From Actinomycetota bacterium (GTDB lineage: Bacteria; Actinomycetota; Actinomycetes; JACCUZ01): a stretch of DNA of 12,878 nt. Below, in pieces: positions 5,188-11,729 of the stretch. Below the pieces are notes generated by a model. That model worked only from the letters and a program-made list of their open reading frames with translations. It did no database searches and had not been told where the DNA came from. A program made the translations under genes and the position numbers. The DNA lies in the NCBI GenBank assembly GCA_030841245.1, contig JAVEDG010000333.1:1-12878 (forward strand), written 5' to 3'. Each line of letters begins with the position of its first letter. Position 1 is the stretch's first letter.

Positions 5188-5621
5188 CCGTCGGGGCGCA
5201 GCTCGAGCAGCACCGTCACCGGTCCGTCGTTGACCAGCTCGACCTGCATGTCCGCGCCGAAACTCCCCGTCTCCACACGAGCGCCGCGTTCCCGCAGTAC
5301 TGCGACCAGATGGTCGACCAACGGCTCGGCCACATGCCCCGGCGCGGCCGCGCTCCAGGTCGGACGGCGGCCCTTGCGGGCCTCGCCGTAGAGCGTGAAC
5401 TGGCTGACGACGAGCAAGGGAGCTCCGGTGTCGGCGCATGACCTCTCGTCGCGCAGGATCCGCAGCTCGTGGATCTTGACCGCCAGGCGTGCAGCGGTCG
5501 CTTCGTCGTCGTCGTGGGTGACTCCGACCAGGGCGAGCAGGCCCGGCTGAGTGACCTGGGCGACGAGGTTCCCGGCCGTGCGGACACTGGCCCGGGTCAC
5601 CCGTTGGAGGACTGCGCGCAT
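5184..5621 (-). CDS. dtd: D-aminoacyl-tRNA deacylase (145 aa)
   Basis: The protein begins with the canonical MRAVLQRVTRASV and contains both signature motifs: S73-Q-F-T-L-Y78, whose Thr76 lies in the active site, and N131-D-G-P-V-T136, whose Gly-Pro acts across the dimer interface to select D-amino acids. ADMQVELVNDGPVT is near the C-terminus, as in orthologues. It hydrolyses D-aminoacyl-tRNAs (and Gly-tRNA-Ala) in the cytoplasm, recycling tRNA. The chosen ATG is at 5619-5621; the open frame extends further upstream but only the MRAVLQRV start is conserved. The segment after RILRDER is short relative to many bacterial Dtd proteins, which have a longer loop there. The gene lies 46 nt downstream of the DUF4388 gene on the same strand and converges on ygfZ with a 4-base stop overlap. 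Confidence 0.95.
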   Translation of the reverse strand: MRAVLQRVTRASVRTAGNLVAQVTQPGLLALVGVTHDDDEATAARLAVKIHELRILRDERSCADTGAPLLVVSQFTLYGEARKGRRPTWSAAAPGHVAEPLVDHLVAVLRERGARVETGSFGADMQVELVNDGPVTVLLELRPDG

Positions 5622-5667
5622 GGCAGGCCATGGTGCCGCACCGACCGGGCCCTGCGGGCCGACGCGG

Positions 5668-8253
5668 TCAGCCTCGGCCGAACAGGCCCTTGCGCTTCTT
5701 CTTCTCCGCGCTGGGATGCGGCACGGGCCGGTGGGCCGGCGGTGGGGTGGACGGGCGGTCGTCGTCCTCTTCGAAGCCAAGGCTGGACAGCTCTCGCAGC
5801 AGCATCGCGGTGTCCGTCTGGTCGCGGGAGACCATCGGGGTCGGTGTCGTCGCCGCCGCGTCTGCGACCTCCTCGGGCTCCGGCTCGGGCTCGGGCGCCT
5901 CAACCTCGGGCTCGGCCTCGGCAGGTTCGTCGAGGCTGAGCTGGGTCAACATGGCCGCTGCCTGCGAGGCGCGGACGGCGTCGTCCCTGGTGCGCACCTT
6001 CGGGCGCGGCTGGGCGGCCTCCTTGGCCAGCCGCTCGGCCTCCTCCCGAGCGATGTCCTCGGCCTCGTCAGCGGCCATCCGGTCGGCCTCGGCACGTTGC
6101 CGCTGCGCTTCCGCTGCAGCGCCCTTGCGTCGCTCGGCCTCGAGGGCAAGGTCCTGCTCCGCGTCCGCGCGGGCCCTGGCGCGCGCCGCCTCCTGCGCGT
6201 GGCGCTGGGCCTGCTCCTCGTCGGAGGTGCGTTCGGCTGCTTCAGCGACAGCTCGCTCCGCCTGCTCGCGGGCGACTCGTTCGGCTTCCTCGGCGGCAGC
6301 CCGTTCGGCTTCCTGCGCGGCGGCGCGTTCGGCTTCCTCGGCGGCAGCCCGTTCGGCTTCCTGCGCGGCGACTCGTTCTGCTTCCTCGGCCGCGACTCGT
6401 TCTGCTTCCTCGGCCGCGACTCGTTCGGCTTCCTCGGCGGCAGCCCGCTCTGCTTCCTCGGCCGCGACTCGTTCGGCTTCCTCGGCGGCAGCCCGTTCCG
6501 CTTCCTCGGCGGCAGCCCGCTCTGCTTCCTCGCGGGCGACTCGCTCGGCCTCTTCCGCGACAGCGCGCTCGGCCTCCTCGAGCGCTGCGAGCTCCTGCAG
6601 CCACGCGTGGTGCTCGGACCAGGCCTGCTCCTCCACCGCACGACGAGCTGCCTCGAGGAACGCCAGGTGGTCGGCCCACGCCTCCTCCTCGACGGCGGCA
6701 CGTTGCTCGCTCAGCCACTGTGCATGGCCGGCCCAGGCTGCCGGCTCGTCGATTGCGCGACGGCCGGACTCCCACTCGCGGTGCTCGTCCCACGCCGTGC
6801 CCTCGGCCTCGGCACGCGCGGTGGCCAGCCACAGCACATGCGAGACCCAGGCCTCGCTCTCGACGGCGGCGCGCTGCGCATCCAGGTAGTGGTGGTGGGC
6901 TGCCCAGGCCTCCTGCTCGACGCGGCGGCGCTCGGCGGTCATCCAGGAGCCGTGCTCGACCCACGCGGCGGCCTCGACCTGTGCTCGTTCACTCTCGTGT
7001 CGGGATCGCTTGCCCGTCTCCTCGAAGCGGCGCATCTCCTCCTCGAGCTTGTGCCGCTCCTTCTCCCGGGCCGACTTGCGCACCTTGCGGGCCTCGGCCT
7101 CCTTGGCGGCCAGTGCCTCCATCTCCCGGTGGATGATCTCGGCCTCGTGCAGCCGGTCGTTGGCCACGCGGCTCGACTCGGCGGCGGCACGCTGGGCGCG
7201 CTGGGCCTCCTCGTCGGCCGCGCGCTGACGACGCTCGACCTCCTCGTCAGCGGCGCGTTGACGACGCTCGACCTCCGTGGCTTCGGCCAGTGCCGTCGCC
7301 GCGGTCAGCTCGGCGTCCTCGAAGGCCGCCCGCTCGGCGTCCTGCGCCGCTGCGCGCTCGGCCTGCTCTCGGGCGTGCAGCTCCGCCTCGTCGGCGGCGA
7401 CCTGTTCCGCTGCTTCAGCGTCAGCCTGCTCGGCCTCGTCGGGGGTCGGGCCGTCGACCTGAACGCTGTCGCTGACCGGCGCCGGCCCCTGGTCGGGACC
7501 TGCCTCGTCGAGCGGCACGACCGGGAGCACCAGCTCAGCGGCACCCGTCCGCTCGGGCACGCTGAGCAGGTTGGCGGCGAGCAGCTGGTTGACGACCTGG
7601 CCGGCCTCGAACAGCGTGAAGCCACACTCCTCTGCGAGCTCGGCCACGTTGCGTTCGCCGTCGACCTTGCAGAGCAGCGCCCACTCGTTCGGGCCGAGCG
7701 CGACGTCGTCGGAGGCGACCTCGGAGGACAGCGTCGGGACCGCGTCCGCCCCACCGATCGCCATGTCGATGGTGTCCCAGGTGGTAGCACGGGCATGGAG
7801 CTCGCTCAGCAGGCTCTCGACCGACGTCGGAGGGGCCACGTCCTGGCGGGTCTTCTTGTTCTTGCGGAACTTCCACGCCTCGACCGGCCAGCCGAGCAGG
7901 TCGGCCATGGCGTCCTTGAGGTGTTCGACGACGAACTCCTCGACGACCGCCAGGTCCACATACCCCAGATGCACCAGCAGCTCACCCAGGCGCCAGCCCT
8001 GCAGCTCGGTCTTCTGGATCTCCAGCGCCTCGGCCAGGGCCTCGGGAGTCAGGGCGCCGCGCGACATGAGGCGGACGCCGAGCATGGTCCGGCGCCCCGG
8101 CACGAACACGGCGTACACCAGGCCGTCGCGCAGGAAGACCTCTGCCTCGTCACCCTCTTGGTCGCGGACCACCAGGCAGCCGGTGGCGGAGCGCTCGGCG
8201 AGGTCCAGCAGAACGGACTCGACCGTGCCGGTGAGGAGAGCTCCCTCGGGCAC
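5668..8253 (-). CDS. DUF4388 protein with Trp/His 19-mer repeats and a long octad helix (861 aa)
   Basis: Residues 1-60 fit the DUF4388 fold (GTVESVLLDLAERSATGCL...EVFLRDGLVYAVFV). Residues 60-135 read RLMSRGALTPEALAEAL...RLGELLVHLGYVD, like the small helical domain (GspE/MshE N-terminal type) that often follows it. About 183-232 (LGPNEWALLCKVDGERNVAELAEECGF) looks like a small winged-helix unit. From about 270 the chain is charged alpha-helix. Residues 426-558 are seven exact 19-residue repeats with invariant Ala-Trp-x-x-His-x-x-aromatic, and 559-678 are fifteen EEAERxAx octads. A Pro/Glu-rich linker (near 775-790) leads to a conserved-looking DTAMLLRELSSLGF (814-827) and a basic tail KKKRKGLFGRG. 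There is no membrane segment. GTG 8253 has AAGGAGG 6 nt upstream. DUF4388 domains occur in signalling and motility scaffolds; a cytoplasmic scaffold or spacer is my inference. Confidence 0.9.
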   Translation of the reverse strand: MPEGALLTGTVESVLLDLAERSATGCLVVRDQEGDEAEVFLRDGLVYAVFVPGRRTMLGVRLMSRGALTPEALAEALEIQKTELQGWRLGELLVHLGYVDLAVVEEFVVEHLKDAMADLLGWPVEAWKFRKNKKTRQDVAPPTSVESLLSELHARATTWDTIDMAIGGADAVPTLSSEVASDDVALGPNEWALLCKVDGERNVAELAEECGFTLFEAGQVVNQLLAANLLSVPERTGAAELVLPVVPLDEAGPDQGPAPVSDSVQVDGPTPDEAEQADAEAAEQVAADEAELHAREQAERAAAQDAERAAFEDAELTAATALAEATEVERRQRAADEEVERRQRAADEEAQRAQRAAAESSRVANDRLHEAEIIHREMEALAAKEAEARKVRKSAREKERHKLEEEMRRFEETGKRSRHESERAQVEAAAWVEHGSWMTAERRRVEQEAWAAHHHYLDAQRAAVESEAWVSHVLWLATARAEAEGTAWDEHREWESGRRAIDEPAAWAGHAQWLSEQRAAVEEEAWADHLAFLEAARRAVEEQAWSEHHAWLQELAALEEAERAVAEEAERVAREEAERAAAEEAERAAAEEAERVAAEEAERAAAEEAERVAAEEAERVAAEEAERVAAQEAERAAAEEAERAAAQEAERAAAEEAERVAREQAERAVAEAAERTSDEEQAQRHAQEAARARARADAEQDLALEAERRKGAAAEAQRQRAEADRMAADEAEDIAREEAERLAKEAAQPRPKVRTRDDAVRASQAAAMLTQLSLDEPAEAEPEVEAPEPEPEPEEVADAAATTPTPMVSRDQTDTAMLLRELSSLGFEEDDDRPSTPPPAHRPVPHPSAEKKKRKGLFGRG
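6220..6579 (-). repeat. 24-bp tandem repeat, 15 units (EEAERxAx octads)
   Basis: Fifteen contiguous 24-nt units on the minus strand encode octads such as EEAERVAA and EEAERAAA (residues 559-678), with the last two diverged (EQAERAVA, EAAERTSD). On the plus strand the unit reads cgttcggcttcctcggcg and variants. An 8-residue period does not match heptad coiled coils. The charge pattern favours a long single alpha-helix with Glu-Arg pairs, TolA-like. Near-identical units make copy-number change by slippage likely. Confidence 0.95.
6580..6978 (-). repeat. Seven 57-bp units encoding Trp/His 19-residue repeats
   Basis: Residues 426-558 divide exactly into seven 19-mers. In all seven, position 2 is Glu, 5 is Ala, 6 is Trp, 9 is His and 12 is aromatic (W, Y, W, W, W, F, W). 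Position 13 is Leu or Met in six, and 17 is Arg in six. Units are clearly diverged at the DNA level while these positions are fixed, which indicates selection on the protein motif and not recent duplication. Confidence 0.9.
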
Positions 8254-8259
8254 GAGCTA

Positions 8260-8266
8260 CCTCCTT
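8260..8266 (-). promoter_or_regulatory. Ribosome binding site of the DUF4388 gene
   Basis: On the minus strand AAGGAGG lies 6 nt before the GTG at 8253, confirming that start. The region 8254-8439 between this gene and the divergent BKACE gene must hold promoters for both, but I see no clear paired -35/-10 for the minus strand. Confidence 0.8.
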
Positions 8267-8427
8267 CGGGACCATTCGGACGAGCGCGACGTTGACCGGA
8301 GGCCCCACCGGTCCGGCGACGCCACCTCGGATATCCATCGGCAGGACCGCGCGATTTGTTGAGGTGCTGTTGCGCCGGGATCCAGCGTGGGCAGCGGCGA
8401 ACGGCGACCGGGTCCGGGGCCGCATGA

Positions 8428-8433
8428 CACGAT
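8428..8433 (+). promoter_or_regulatory. Possible -10 element of a leaderless promoter for the BKACE-rsiG unit
   Basis: CACGAT ends 6 nt before ATG 8440 and no Shine-Dalgarno intervenes. The string CACGATGC-N4-ATG is the same as before the gene at 185. It misses the first T of TAnnnT, so confidence is low. Confidence 0.3.
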
Positions 8434-8439
8434 GCTCCC

Positions 8440-9342
8440 ATGAGTGTCTCCGGCACCCTGATCACGGTCGCGCCGACCGGCGCCGAGACCGCCAAGGGCG
8501 ATGCGCCGGGACTGCCCGTGACTCTGGACGAACTGGTCGAAACCGCCCAGGCCTGCGAGGGAGCCGGTGCCGGGCTGGTGCACGTGCACATCCGCGACGA
8601 CCGGGCGCTCCCGACGCTCGACCTGGGGCGGCTCCGCGAGACGGTCAGCGCGCTGCGGGAGCAGACCTCCCTGGTGGTCCAGCTGAGCACCGGCGGCGCC
8701 GTGACGGACCCCTACGAGCACCGGTTGCGGGTCCTCGAGGCCGAGCCCGACTCGTGCTCGCTGACCTGCGGGACGGTCAACTTCGGCGACGACGTGTTCT
8801 CCAACCCGTGGCCGTTCATGGTCGAGCTGTACGAGCGGACCCAGTCGGCCGAGGTGGTGCCCGAGTTCGAGCTCTTCGACCTCGGGCACGTGACCGCGCT
8901 GCACCGTCTCCTGGACACGTGCGGACCGCCGTACGGCGGGCAGGTGCACTGTGACCTGGTCATGGGGGTCCCCGGGGGCATGCCTGGCACGGCCCCCGCC
9001 CTGGTCGCCGCCGTGCAGGCGCTGCCCGAGGGCGCGTCGTGGTCGGCCACCGGTATCGGTCGGTCGTCGCTGCCGGTCGCGCTCGCCGCGCTGTCCGCCG
9101 GCGGGCACCTGCGGGTCGGCATGGAGGACACGCTCACGCTGGCGCAGGGCCGGCCCGTCACCCACAACGTCGAGCTGGTCGAGCGCGCCGCCAGGCTGGC
9201 GGAGATCGCCCAGCGTCCGCCCCTGTCCACGGACCGGGTCCGGGCACTGCTTCGCACGAAGGACAGGCGCCCGGCGTCCAGTGGGGGCACCATGGGAGCA
9301 ACCGCAACGATGGCGTCGATCGGAAAGACGAGGGGTCAATGA
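8440..9342 (+). CDS. BKACE family (DUF849) beta-keto acid cleavage enzyme (300 aa)
   Basis: The N-terminal strand ITVAPTGAETAKG leads into the metal-binding H48-V-H50-I-R-D-D, and the later segments FELFDLGH and GHLRVGMED (Glu229) complete the TIM-barrel zinc site of the 3-keto-5-aminohexanoate cleavage (Kce/BKACE) family. These enzymes condense a beta-keto acid with acetyl-CoA and split off acetoacetate, leaving a new CoA thioester. Substrates vary widely across the family and cannot be read from the sequence, and no lysine-fermentation genes are nearby. The length is usual; the last 25 residues are low-complexity. The ATG appears leaderless. The stop overlaps the start of rsiG (ATGA, 9339-9342), so the anti-sigma factor is translated from the same message. 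Confidence 0.9.
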   Translation: MSVSGTLITVAPTGAETAKGDAPGLPVTLDELVETAQACEGAGAGLVHVHIRDDRALPTLDLGRLRETVSALREQTSLVVQLSTGGAVTDPYEHRLRVLEAEPDSCSLTCGTVNFGDDVFSNPWPFMVELYERTQSAEVVPEFELFDLGHVTALHRLLDTCGPPYGGQVHCDLVMGVPGGMPGTAPALVAAVQALPEGASWSATGIGRSSLPVALAALSAGGHLRVGMEDTLTLAQGRPVTHNVELVERAARLAEIAQRPPLSTDRVRALLRTKDRRPASSGGTMGATATMASIGKTRGQ

Positions 9343-9890
9343 CCAGTCCCATGCCCGGCGGGCGCCGGCGCATCGACCGCGTGCTTGCCCCGGACTTCCT
9401 GGACGGGCTCGACGGACTCGACCTCGACGACCTCCGGGCCCGCCGCCGCGAGGCCGAGCAGGAGGAAGCCGACCTGTCCTACGTGCGGCGCATGCTGCAG
9501 GGCCGGATCGACATCCTGCGAGCCGAGCTGTCCCGCCGGTCCGGGTCGTCGACGGGCGACGACAAGATCGTCGACCACCTGTCGCGCATCCTGTCCGACC
9601 CCGACCGCGCCGACCACGGTCTCGGCCGGTTCCTCACCGTCGAGCCGTCGCGGGTCGACGAGCACCGCCGAGCGGTCGAGCAGATCATCGCCGACGTCGG
9701 AGTCTCGGACGTCGAGGGGCGGGCGGAGCACGACCTGCAGGACGCGTTGGAGCGGGTGGAGGAGTTCGAGCGCGGCGTGTCCGAGGACCGGGTCGTCGTT
9801 CAGAAGATCATGGACACCCTCACGGCTGAAGTGACGAGGCGTTACCGCACCGGTGCCGCGCACGTCGAGGACCTGCTCGCGGAGCACTGA
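9339..9890 (+). CDS. rsiG: RsiG-type c-di-GMP-binding anti-sigma factor (183 aa)
   Basis: The protein is largely helical and contains two exact copies of the RsiG c-di-GMP motif E-x3-S-x2-R-x3-Q-x3-D. The first is E43-ADL-S47-YV-R50-RML-Q54-GRI-D58; the second is E144-RGV-S148-ED-R151-VVV-Q155-KIM-D159. In Streptomyces RsiG the two motif helices form a coiled coil that wraps a c-di-GMP dimer, and the loaded protein holds the sigma factor WhiG inactive. The intervening segment (about 74-130) contains DKIVDHLSRILSDP and further helices. The two-motif form resembles the Streptomyces type, not the single-motif homodimer type described in Rubrobacter. The partner sigma factor is not in the window. 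Translation is coupled to the upstream BKACE gene (ATGA). In a non-sporulating relative the target might be motility or envelope genes; that is inference. Confidence 0.88.
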   Translation: MTSPMPGGRRRIDRVLAPDFLDGLDGLDLDDLRARRREAEQEEADLSYVRRMLQGRIDILRAELSRRSGSSTGDDKIVDHLSRILSDPDRADHGLGRFLTVEPSRVDEHRRAVEQIIADVGVSDVEGRAEHDLQDALERVEEFERGVSEDRVVVQKIMDTLTAEVTRRYRTGAAHVEDLLAEH

Positions 9891-9902
9891 GCAGGACTCG
9901 TC

Positions 9903-9908
9903 TACCCT
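9903..9908 (+). promoter_or_regulatory. -10 element of a leaderless promoter for the asparaginase gene
   Basis: TACCCT ends 6 nt before GTG 9915, the ideal distance for transcription to begin at the start codon. No Shine-Dalgarno is present. The same TCTACCCT precedes the leader peptide at 1469. The gene can therefore be transcribed separately from rsiG, whose stop is 24 nt upstream. Confidence 0.5.
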
Positions 9909-9914
9909 CGCCCG

Positions 9915-10862
9915 GTGCCCGCTCCCGTCGTCCTCGCCGAGGTCGTCCGATCCGGGTTCGTCGAGGGCCGCCACCACGGCTCCGTGGTCGCCCTCGACGC
10001 CGATGGGTCGCCGGCCTTCACCGCCGGGGACGTGACGTCGCCGATCTTCCCGCGCTCGTCGAACAAGCCGATGCAGGCCGTCGGCATGCTGCGCGCCGGG
10101 CTCGACCTCGACGGTGAGCTGCTGGCGTTGGCCAGCGCCAGCCATTCCGGTGAGCCGTTCCACATCGACGGGGTGCGCCGGATCCTCGCCCGGGCCGGGC
10201 TCGACGAGAGTGACCTGCAGACCCCGCCGGACCTGCCGATCGACGACGCCGCGCGCATCACGCACCTCGCTGGCGGCGGCCGCCCCGAGCCGGTCCTGAT
10301 GAATTGCTCGGGCAAGCATGCGGCCATGCTCGCGACCTGCGTCGTCGCCGGCTGGAGCACCGGCGACTATCTCGATCCTGCCCATCCGTTGCAGCTGTCG
10401 CTGCGCGAGACCCTCGCCGACCTGGCGGCCGAGCCGGTTGCCGCCACCGGCGTCGACGGTTGCGGGGCGCCGCTCTACGCGGTCAGCCTCACCGGGCTGG
10501 CACGCGCCTTCCGGGCCGTGGCGACGGCTGCGCCGGACCGGCCCGAGGGACGAGTCGCGGCGGCGATCCGTGACCACCCGACGTGGCTGAGCGGGACCCA
10601 CCGGGACACCGCTGCGCTCGTCGGCGGCGTGCCGGGCCTCGTGGCCAAGGAGGGCGCCGAAGGGGTGTACGCCGCCGCCCTGCCGGATGGTCGGGCCGTC
10701 GCACTCAAGATCGACGACGGGGCGCAGCGGGCGCGCCCGCCGGTGATGGTCGCCGCGCTGCGACGGCTCGGCGTGGAGGCCCCGGTGCTCGACGAGCTCG
10801 CCACCACACCCGTGCTGGGTGGCGGCGAGCCCGTCGGAGCAGTGCGCTTCGTCGGCTGGTGA
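9915..10862 (+). CDS. Class 3 (ReAV-type) zinc L-asparaginase (315 aa)
   Basis: The sequence belongs to the asparaginase II family (PF06089 type), which is unrelated to the E. coli AnsA/AnsB fold. It shows the Ser-Lys pair in PRS48-S-N-K51, a second serine in ASAS76-H-S-G-E-P, the zinc ligands in N-C131-S-G-K134-H and DGC183-G, and a lysine in ALKIDDG near the C-terminus. These correspond to Ser48/Lys51, Ser80, Cys135/Lys138, Cys189 and Lys263 as I recall them for Rhizobium etli ReAV. The enzyme would hydrolyse L-asparagine to aspartate and ammonia in the cytoplasm, since no signal peptide is seen. The start GTG is probably leaderless. The gene converges on the minus-strand gene ending at 10867 with only 4 bases between stops. 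Confidence 0.9.
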   Translation: MPAPVVLAEVVRSGFVEGRHHGSVVALDADGSPAFTAGDVTSPIFPRSSNKPMQAVGMLRAGLDLDGELLALASASHSGEPFHIDGVRRILARAGLDESDLQTPPDLPIDDAARITHLAGGGRPEPVLMNCSGKHAAMLATCVVAGWSTGDYLDPAHPLQLSLRETLADLAAEPVAATGVDGCGAPLYAVSLTGLARAFRAVATAAPDRPEGRVAAAIRDHPTWLSGTHRDTAALVGGVPGLVAKEGAEGVYAAALPDGRAVALKIDDGAQRARPPVMVAALRRLGVEAPVLDELATTPVLGGGEPVGAVRFVGW

Positions 10863-10866
10863 GCCC

Positions 10867-11301
10867 TCAGCCGGTGAATGCCAGGACCACGGCACCCAGG
10901 AGGGTGGCCGCGGCGAGGACCAGGCCGATCGCGGAGCGCGCCGAGCGCGCATCCGCTGCGCACACGACGGCGCCGCCGGCCAGCAATGAGGGCAGCCCGG
11001 TCCAGAAGACCGCCACACTGAGCACGCCCATTGCGCCGAAGACGATCGCCGCCGTGTCGTGCGGGCCAGGACGTGACAGGACGCGGGCCGAGATGCCGAA
11101 CACCACGACGGCGCCGACAACGATGAACGCAAGCAGCACCAGCCAGTCGCGTGCATCGTGAGTCGTCGAGGTCGAGGTGCTGTGAAAGGGCTCGAAGGTG
11201 CCGATGAGAGTCAGCACCGCCGCCAGGACGGTGGACGCGACAGCGACGGGGACAAGGCGGGAACGGCGGGCGGTCGGCTGCGCCGATGCTGCAGTGGTCA
11301 T
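10867..11301 (-). CDS. Four-helix membrane protein of unknown function (144 aa)
   Basis: A short basic N-terminus (TARRSRLVP) precedes four hydrophobic segments at about residues 16-36, 53-73, 83-108 and 120-143. The segment between helices 1 and 2 is Ser/Thr-rich (FHSTSTSTTHDARDW) and probably extracellular. No catalytic motif or family is recognised. ATG 11301 has AAGGAG 6 nt upstream (11308-11313 on the plus strand), a strong site. It lies 15 nt downstream of the disrupted secreted-protein gene and probably shares its transcript, so the two may once have worked together at the cell surface. Confidence 0.75.
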   Translation of the reverse strand: MTTAASAQPTARRSRLVPVAVASTVLAAVLTLIGTFEPFHSTSTSTTHDARDWLVLLAFIVVGAVVVFGISARVLSRPGPHDTAAIVFGAMGVLSVAVFWTGLPSLLAGGAVVCAADARSARSAIGLVLAAATLLGAVVLAFTG

Positions 11302-11316
11302 GGTGTTCTCCTTGGG

Positions 11317-11558
11317 TCAGGGCTGGATGCAGGTGAGTGAGTCGGTCGCCGCATGGACGGCACCGCGCGGCGTCGTGTTGACGTGACCGCGCAGCAGGAA
11401 GCGCAGGGTCGAACCGTCGCTGCCCGTGGCGTGCGCGACGAGGTGGTACGTCGAGACGATGGTCTGGTCGAAGCCGATCGCGCGCCCTGTGCCGCCCTCG
11501 CGGTAGGTCCCGGTGTACGCCGGCCCGCGCCGGCCAGTGCGAGTGAGGTCAGACGCAT
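11317..11558 (-). pseudogene. Secreted-protein gene, apparently frameshifted in the signal peptide
   Basis: On the minus strand a good ribosome site (GAAAGGA, 8 nt) precedes ATG 11558 and a signal-peptide-like MRLTSLALAGAG, but that frame then becomes Arg/Pro-rich noise. A different frame picks up at once with PAYTGTYREGG and runs through a well-formed polar domain (TYHLVAHATGSDGSTLRFLL...DSLTC) to TGA at 11317. That second frame has no ATG or GTG of its own near the ribosome site. The junction contains the direct repeat GCCGGCG-CGG-GCCGGCG, so a deletion between short repeats could have removed most of the signal peptide and shifted the frame. A sequencing error is the alternative. The mature domain looks like a small exported beta-rich protein of unknown function. 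Confidence 0.55.
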
Positions 11559-11713
11559 GGTGTCGGTCCTTTCGATGTTGTCGATGCGCTGACGATGCGG
11601 CGAGTGCGCCGGGTCCGTCATGAGCACCGGGTCCTGGTCCGGCCGGGACGATCTCCGGGGTCGGCCAGGACGGCGAACTACTGACACGGGGCCGCGACGC
11701 CCACGACACTCAT

Positions 11714-11721
11714 GGGGGAGG
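11714..11721 (+). promoter_or_regulatory. Ribosome binding site fixing the histidine kinase start
   Basis: GGGGGAGG lies 8 nt before GTG 11730. The in-frame ATG at 11712 has no ribosome site upstream, and the GGGGGAGG would fall within its own first codons, so GTG 11730 is preferred. Confidence 0.65.
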
Positions 11722-11729
11722 TGGACGTC

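Noticed and set aside
5648..5660. GGCCC-TGC-GGGCC hairpin between dtd and the DUF4388 gene as a terminator
   Set aside because: Only 5 bp with a 3-nt loop, which is common by chance in DNA this GC-rich, and both genes are on the same strand with a short gap.
6220..6579. CRISPR-like array of 24-bp repeats
   Set aside because: The units are contiguous with no unique spacers, are in frame and encode protein octads inside a supported gene.
5551..8295. A 914-codon open frame on the plus strand across the DUF4388 gene
   Set aside because: It is the antisense shadow of the Glu/Ala/Arg-rich minus-strand gene. Its repetitive Phe-Gly-Phe-Leu-Gly text is just the 24-bp repeat read backwards, there is no domain, and the minus-strand frame has DUF4388, a ribosome site and ordered repeats.
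8254..8439. Search for a paired promoter or operator in the divergent intergenic region
   Set aside because: TTGACC at 8293-8298 and the GGATATCC palindrome were noted, but no properly spaced -35/-10 pair or convincing operator could be supported.
9336..11156. A 606-codon open frame on the minus strand
   Set aside because: It lies antisense to RsiG and asparaginase, both of which have clear motifs. Its composition is typical of a high-GC shadow frame.
11559..11711. Search for a small gene or promoter between the broken secreted gene and the kinase
   Set aside because: Open frames here have no ribosome site or recognisable protein; no promoter element stands out.
11712..11729. ATG start for the histidine kinase
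   Set aside because: There is no ribosome site upstream of it; GGGGGAGG is correctly spaced for GTG 11730. It remains possible as a leaderless start.
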